Shown here one piece after another: positions 62,585-64,000 of a stretch of 64,000 nt of DNA (the stretch's first letter is position 1; every line of letters begins with the position of its first letter). The DNA comes from Endozoicomonas sp965196975 (GTDB taxonomy: Bacteria > Pseudomonadota > Gammaproteobacteria > Pseudomonadales > Endozoicomonadaceae): NCBI RefSeq assembly GCF_965196975.1, contig NZ_OZ239981.1:2046001-2110000 (forward strand), given 5' to 3'. The notes below the pieces were generated by a model. The model did not search any database, was not told the DNA's origin, and worked only from the letters and a program-made list of their open reading frames with translations. Position numbers and translations under genes: made by a program.

Positions 62585-63975
62585 GGGTGCTCTCTCAATT
62601 TGATAACTGACTCATAGGTTAGCTTCAACCTTTCCAGTCATGAACTCAGACCAAAGTTGTTCCCAGCGCCCCTTACTCTGGATCAGTGCTCTTGTTGTCA
62701 AAAGCACTTCCGCTCCTGTTGCTTTCCACCTCATTCCAGAACCACATAATCGTTGCTTTACCAGAGTCTTACAAGCCGCTTCAGTAACTCCTGAACCTAT
62801 TGGCCAATGGCGTTTAAGCGCCTGATGATAATTCATTAACTGGTGATTGTTTGTAAAATAGCTCACAGCTTTGTAGCGCTTCTCTGTCAGTGCGATTGTC
62901 TTTTTCGGGAGCTCGGCTGATTCAATTTCCTGAAGGATTTTTTTGGCTGCTCCACGCTTGTTTTTCAAACTATGTAGCCTGTCTTCAAGCCACTGGTGTC
63001 GCTTCGCCTTACTGGTTGGAAACAGTGCTTCCGCTGCTCCAGCTAAATATTCAGATGCATGATAAAAATCGAGTATCTGCCCAGAGGTATGTTGTTTCAA
63101 ATAACTCCAGTTTTCTCTAGCCCCGTCAGCTACCCCGATGTATGTGGCATTTGGGTAGAGTCGTTTTAGATCTGCAATCTCCTCGTCGAGCTTGCTCATA
63201 AAGCTTTGTTTACCATACTCTGGCGAACTGGCTGTATATATCGTGTGGAGCCTGTCTCCATCTGCAGAATATAGGCTCAATGTCCCACACATGGCTTCCC
63301 TCCAGCCTTCTTCACAAAGCAGCATGCAGGTTCCATCCAGACCAATGGCTATTGTTTCAACAGGCTCTTTTAGTGGAGGAAGGTGGTAGTGAGTGTCTTG
63401 CTGGTCTTCAATTAATGCACCTACTCTGTCCGATAAATGCTTGATATAAGAATTTGAAAGCGTCCTTTGATGGTTGGTCTCAAAATCTTCTTTTACCGCA
63501 GGCGCTGGCATCTGGCTGTATTTCCAGGCGATAGACTTGGCAAATTTGGGGGTAGCTGAACCAATAATACCGGCACGAAGATCAAGTGCTGCCAGAGTAC
63601 TGCCACCTCTGACACCCTGATATACGGAGCGCTCCAAAGGTATACGACCGTATAAGGTTTCATAGTGCTTAAGAACCTTTCCTTTGTAGTTCCACTTCTG
63701 CTGATTAACGACGATAGGTTCTTTATTGGGTGATTCAAATAGCCCCAATAACTCTTTTGTTCCAAGCTGCCCGGCTTCATTGAGTGCACGCTGTAAACTA
63801 TCTTCAAGATTCAGCATGTTGCCTGAATCTATAGAAACTTCAATTTGCAAAACGATGCTTTTGGTAGAGCTGGAAATAACAGAAGCGGGCATGACAGTTA
63901 ACTATTATGAGTGGTGTTCCCATAGTAGCTGTGAAAATAGAGCACTATTGTTTCAATCATTCAGAGAGAGCACCC
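62585..63975 (-). mobile_element. ISKra4-family insertion sequence, copy 2 (1,391 bp)
   Basis: Same length and ends as the copy at 993-2383 with a constant offset of 61,592 bp; the encoded protein is identical. It is flanked by its own 8-bp duplication TTCCCGGA (62577-62584 and 63976-63983), so it arrived by an independent insertion. Both copies have the same orientation. Confidence 0.95.
62612..63892 (-). CDS. ISKra4-family transposase, copy 2
   Basis: 426 residues, identical to the transposase at 1020-2300, with the same catalytic motifs (AIGLDGT, GVADGAREN, PIGSGVTEAACKTLV). Intact frame. Confidence 0.93.
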   Translation of the reverse strand: MPASVISSSTKSIVLQIEVSIDSGNMLNLEDSLQRALNEAGQLGTKELLGLFESPNKEPIVVNQQKWNYKGKVLKHYETLYGRIPLERSVYQGVRGGSTLAALDLRAGIIGSATPKFAKSIAWKYSQMPAPAVKEDFETNHQRTLSNSYIKHLSDRVGALIEDQQDTHYHLPPLKEPVETIAIGLDGTCMLLCEEGWREAMCGTLSLYSADGDRLHTIYTASSPEYGKQSFMSKLDEEIADLKRLYPNATYIGVADGARENWSYLKQHTSGQILDFYHASEYLAGAAEALFPTSKAKRHQWLEDRLHSLKNKRGAAKKILQEIESAELPKKTIALTEKRYKAVSYFTNNHQLMNYHQALKRHWPIGSGVTEAACKTLVKQRLCGSGMRWKATGAEVLLTTRALIQSKGRWEQLWSEFMTGKVEANL

Positions 63976-64000
63976 TTCCCGGATAAATCGAACGTATTTT

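Noticed and set aside
993..63975. Composite transposon bounded by the two ISKra4 copies
   Set aside because: Each copy has its own matched 8-bp target duplication and the enclosed segment is mostly conserved housekeeping genes, so the copies inserted separately.

Overview
The window reads as a gammaproteobacterial chromosome. The core gene order suhB / trmJ-cysE-iscR-iscSUA-hscBA-fdx-iscX-ndk-rlmN-pilW-rodZ-hisS-yfgM-bamB-der, followed by secF-secD-yajC-tgt-queA and a tRNA-Leu, is the one known from Pseudomonas and the Oceanospirillales. The insertion sequences and a eukaryote-like kinase gene would suit a marine host-associated member such as Endozoicomonas, but that is inference and no rRNA is present.

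Layout. 1-10.8 kb is a variable region: a CHASE sensor and lone receiver, an ISKra4-family insertion sequence at the 3' end of ygjP, an Hpt protein, a deoxynucleoside kinase, a lipoprotein, a divergent Lrp/AraC regulator pair facing a YjeH-like amino-acid exporter, a polynucleotide-kinase-like P-loop protein and a TSUP permease. 11.1-39.6 kb is the housekeeping block: purine synthesis, an SPFH lipoprotein, ribosome and outer-membrane assembly, Fe-S cluster assembly under an IscR-type promoter, SecDF-YajC, and queuosine synthesis. ispG, normally between rodZ and hisS, is missing from this block.

The most unusual segment is 40,001-50,906. It starts 23 bp after the tRNA-Leu(CAA) gene, is bounded by inverted TGTCCGTGATCA termini, carries repeated CGGACA motifs inside both ends, and holds a 5'-truncated TniQ-like gene. 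I interpret it as a decayed or hybrid Tn7/Tn5053-superfamily element. Its cargo is a 5'-truncated PD-(D/E)XK-nuclease protein and a 1,728-residue protein fusing a DEDD exonuclease, a RecQ helicase and a UvrD-type helicase, which together are a candidate defence system. An IS66-type element separates the TniQ-like fragment from the nuclease gene. Neither the IS66 nor the large element has a target-site duplication, and the right end abuts a decapitated sigma-54 activator, which suggests recombination between two elements.

51.6-62.4 kb holds two apparently Zur-controlled zinc operons. One is MerC-like / DUF1007 / NicO permease with a (HQ)13 loop; the other is a COG0523 GTPase split by an in-frame amber codon, followed by DUF1826. 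Each has an ATGTTATAACAT palindrome in its promoter. Between them lie putP and a cytochrome c / FAD lactone oxidase / DSD1-type PLP enzyme / DUF819 transporter cluster with a FadR-like operator. The window closes with a second ISKra4-family copy that encodes an identical transposase and has its own 8-bp target duplication.
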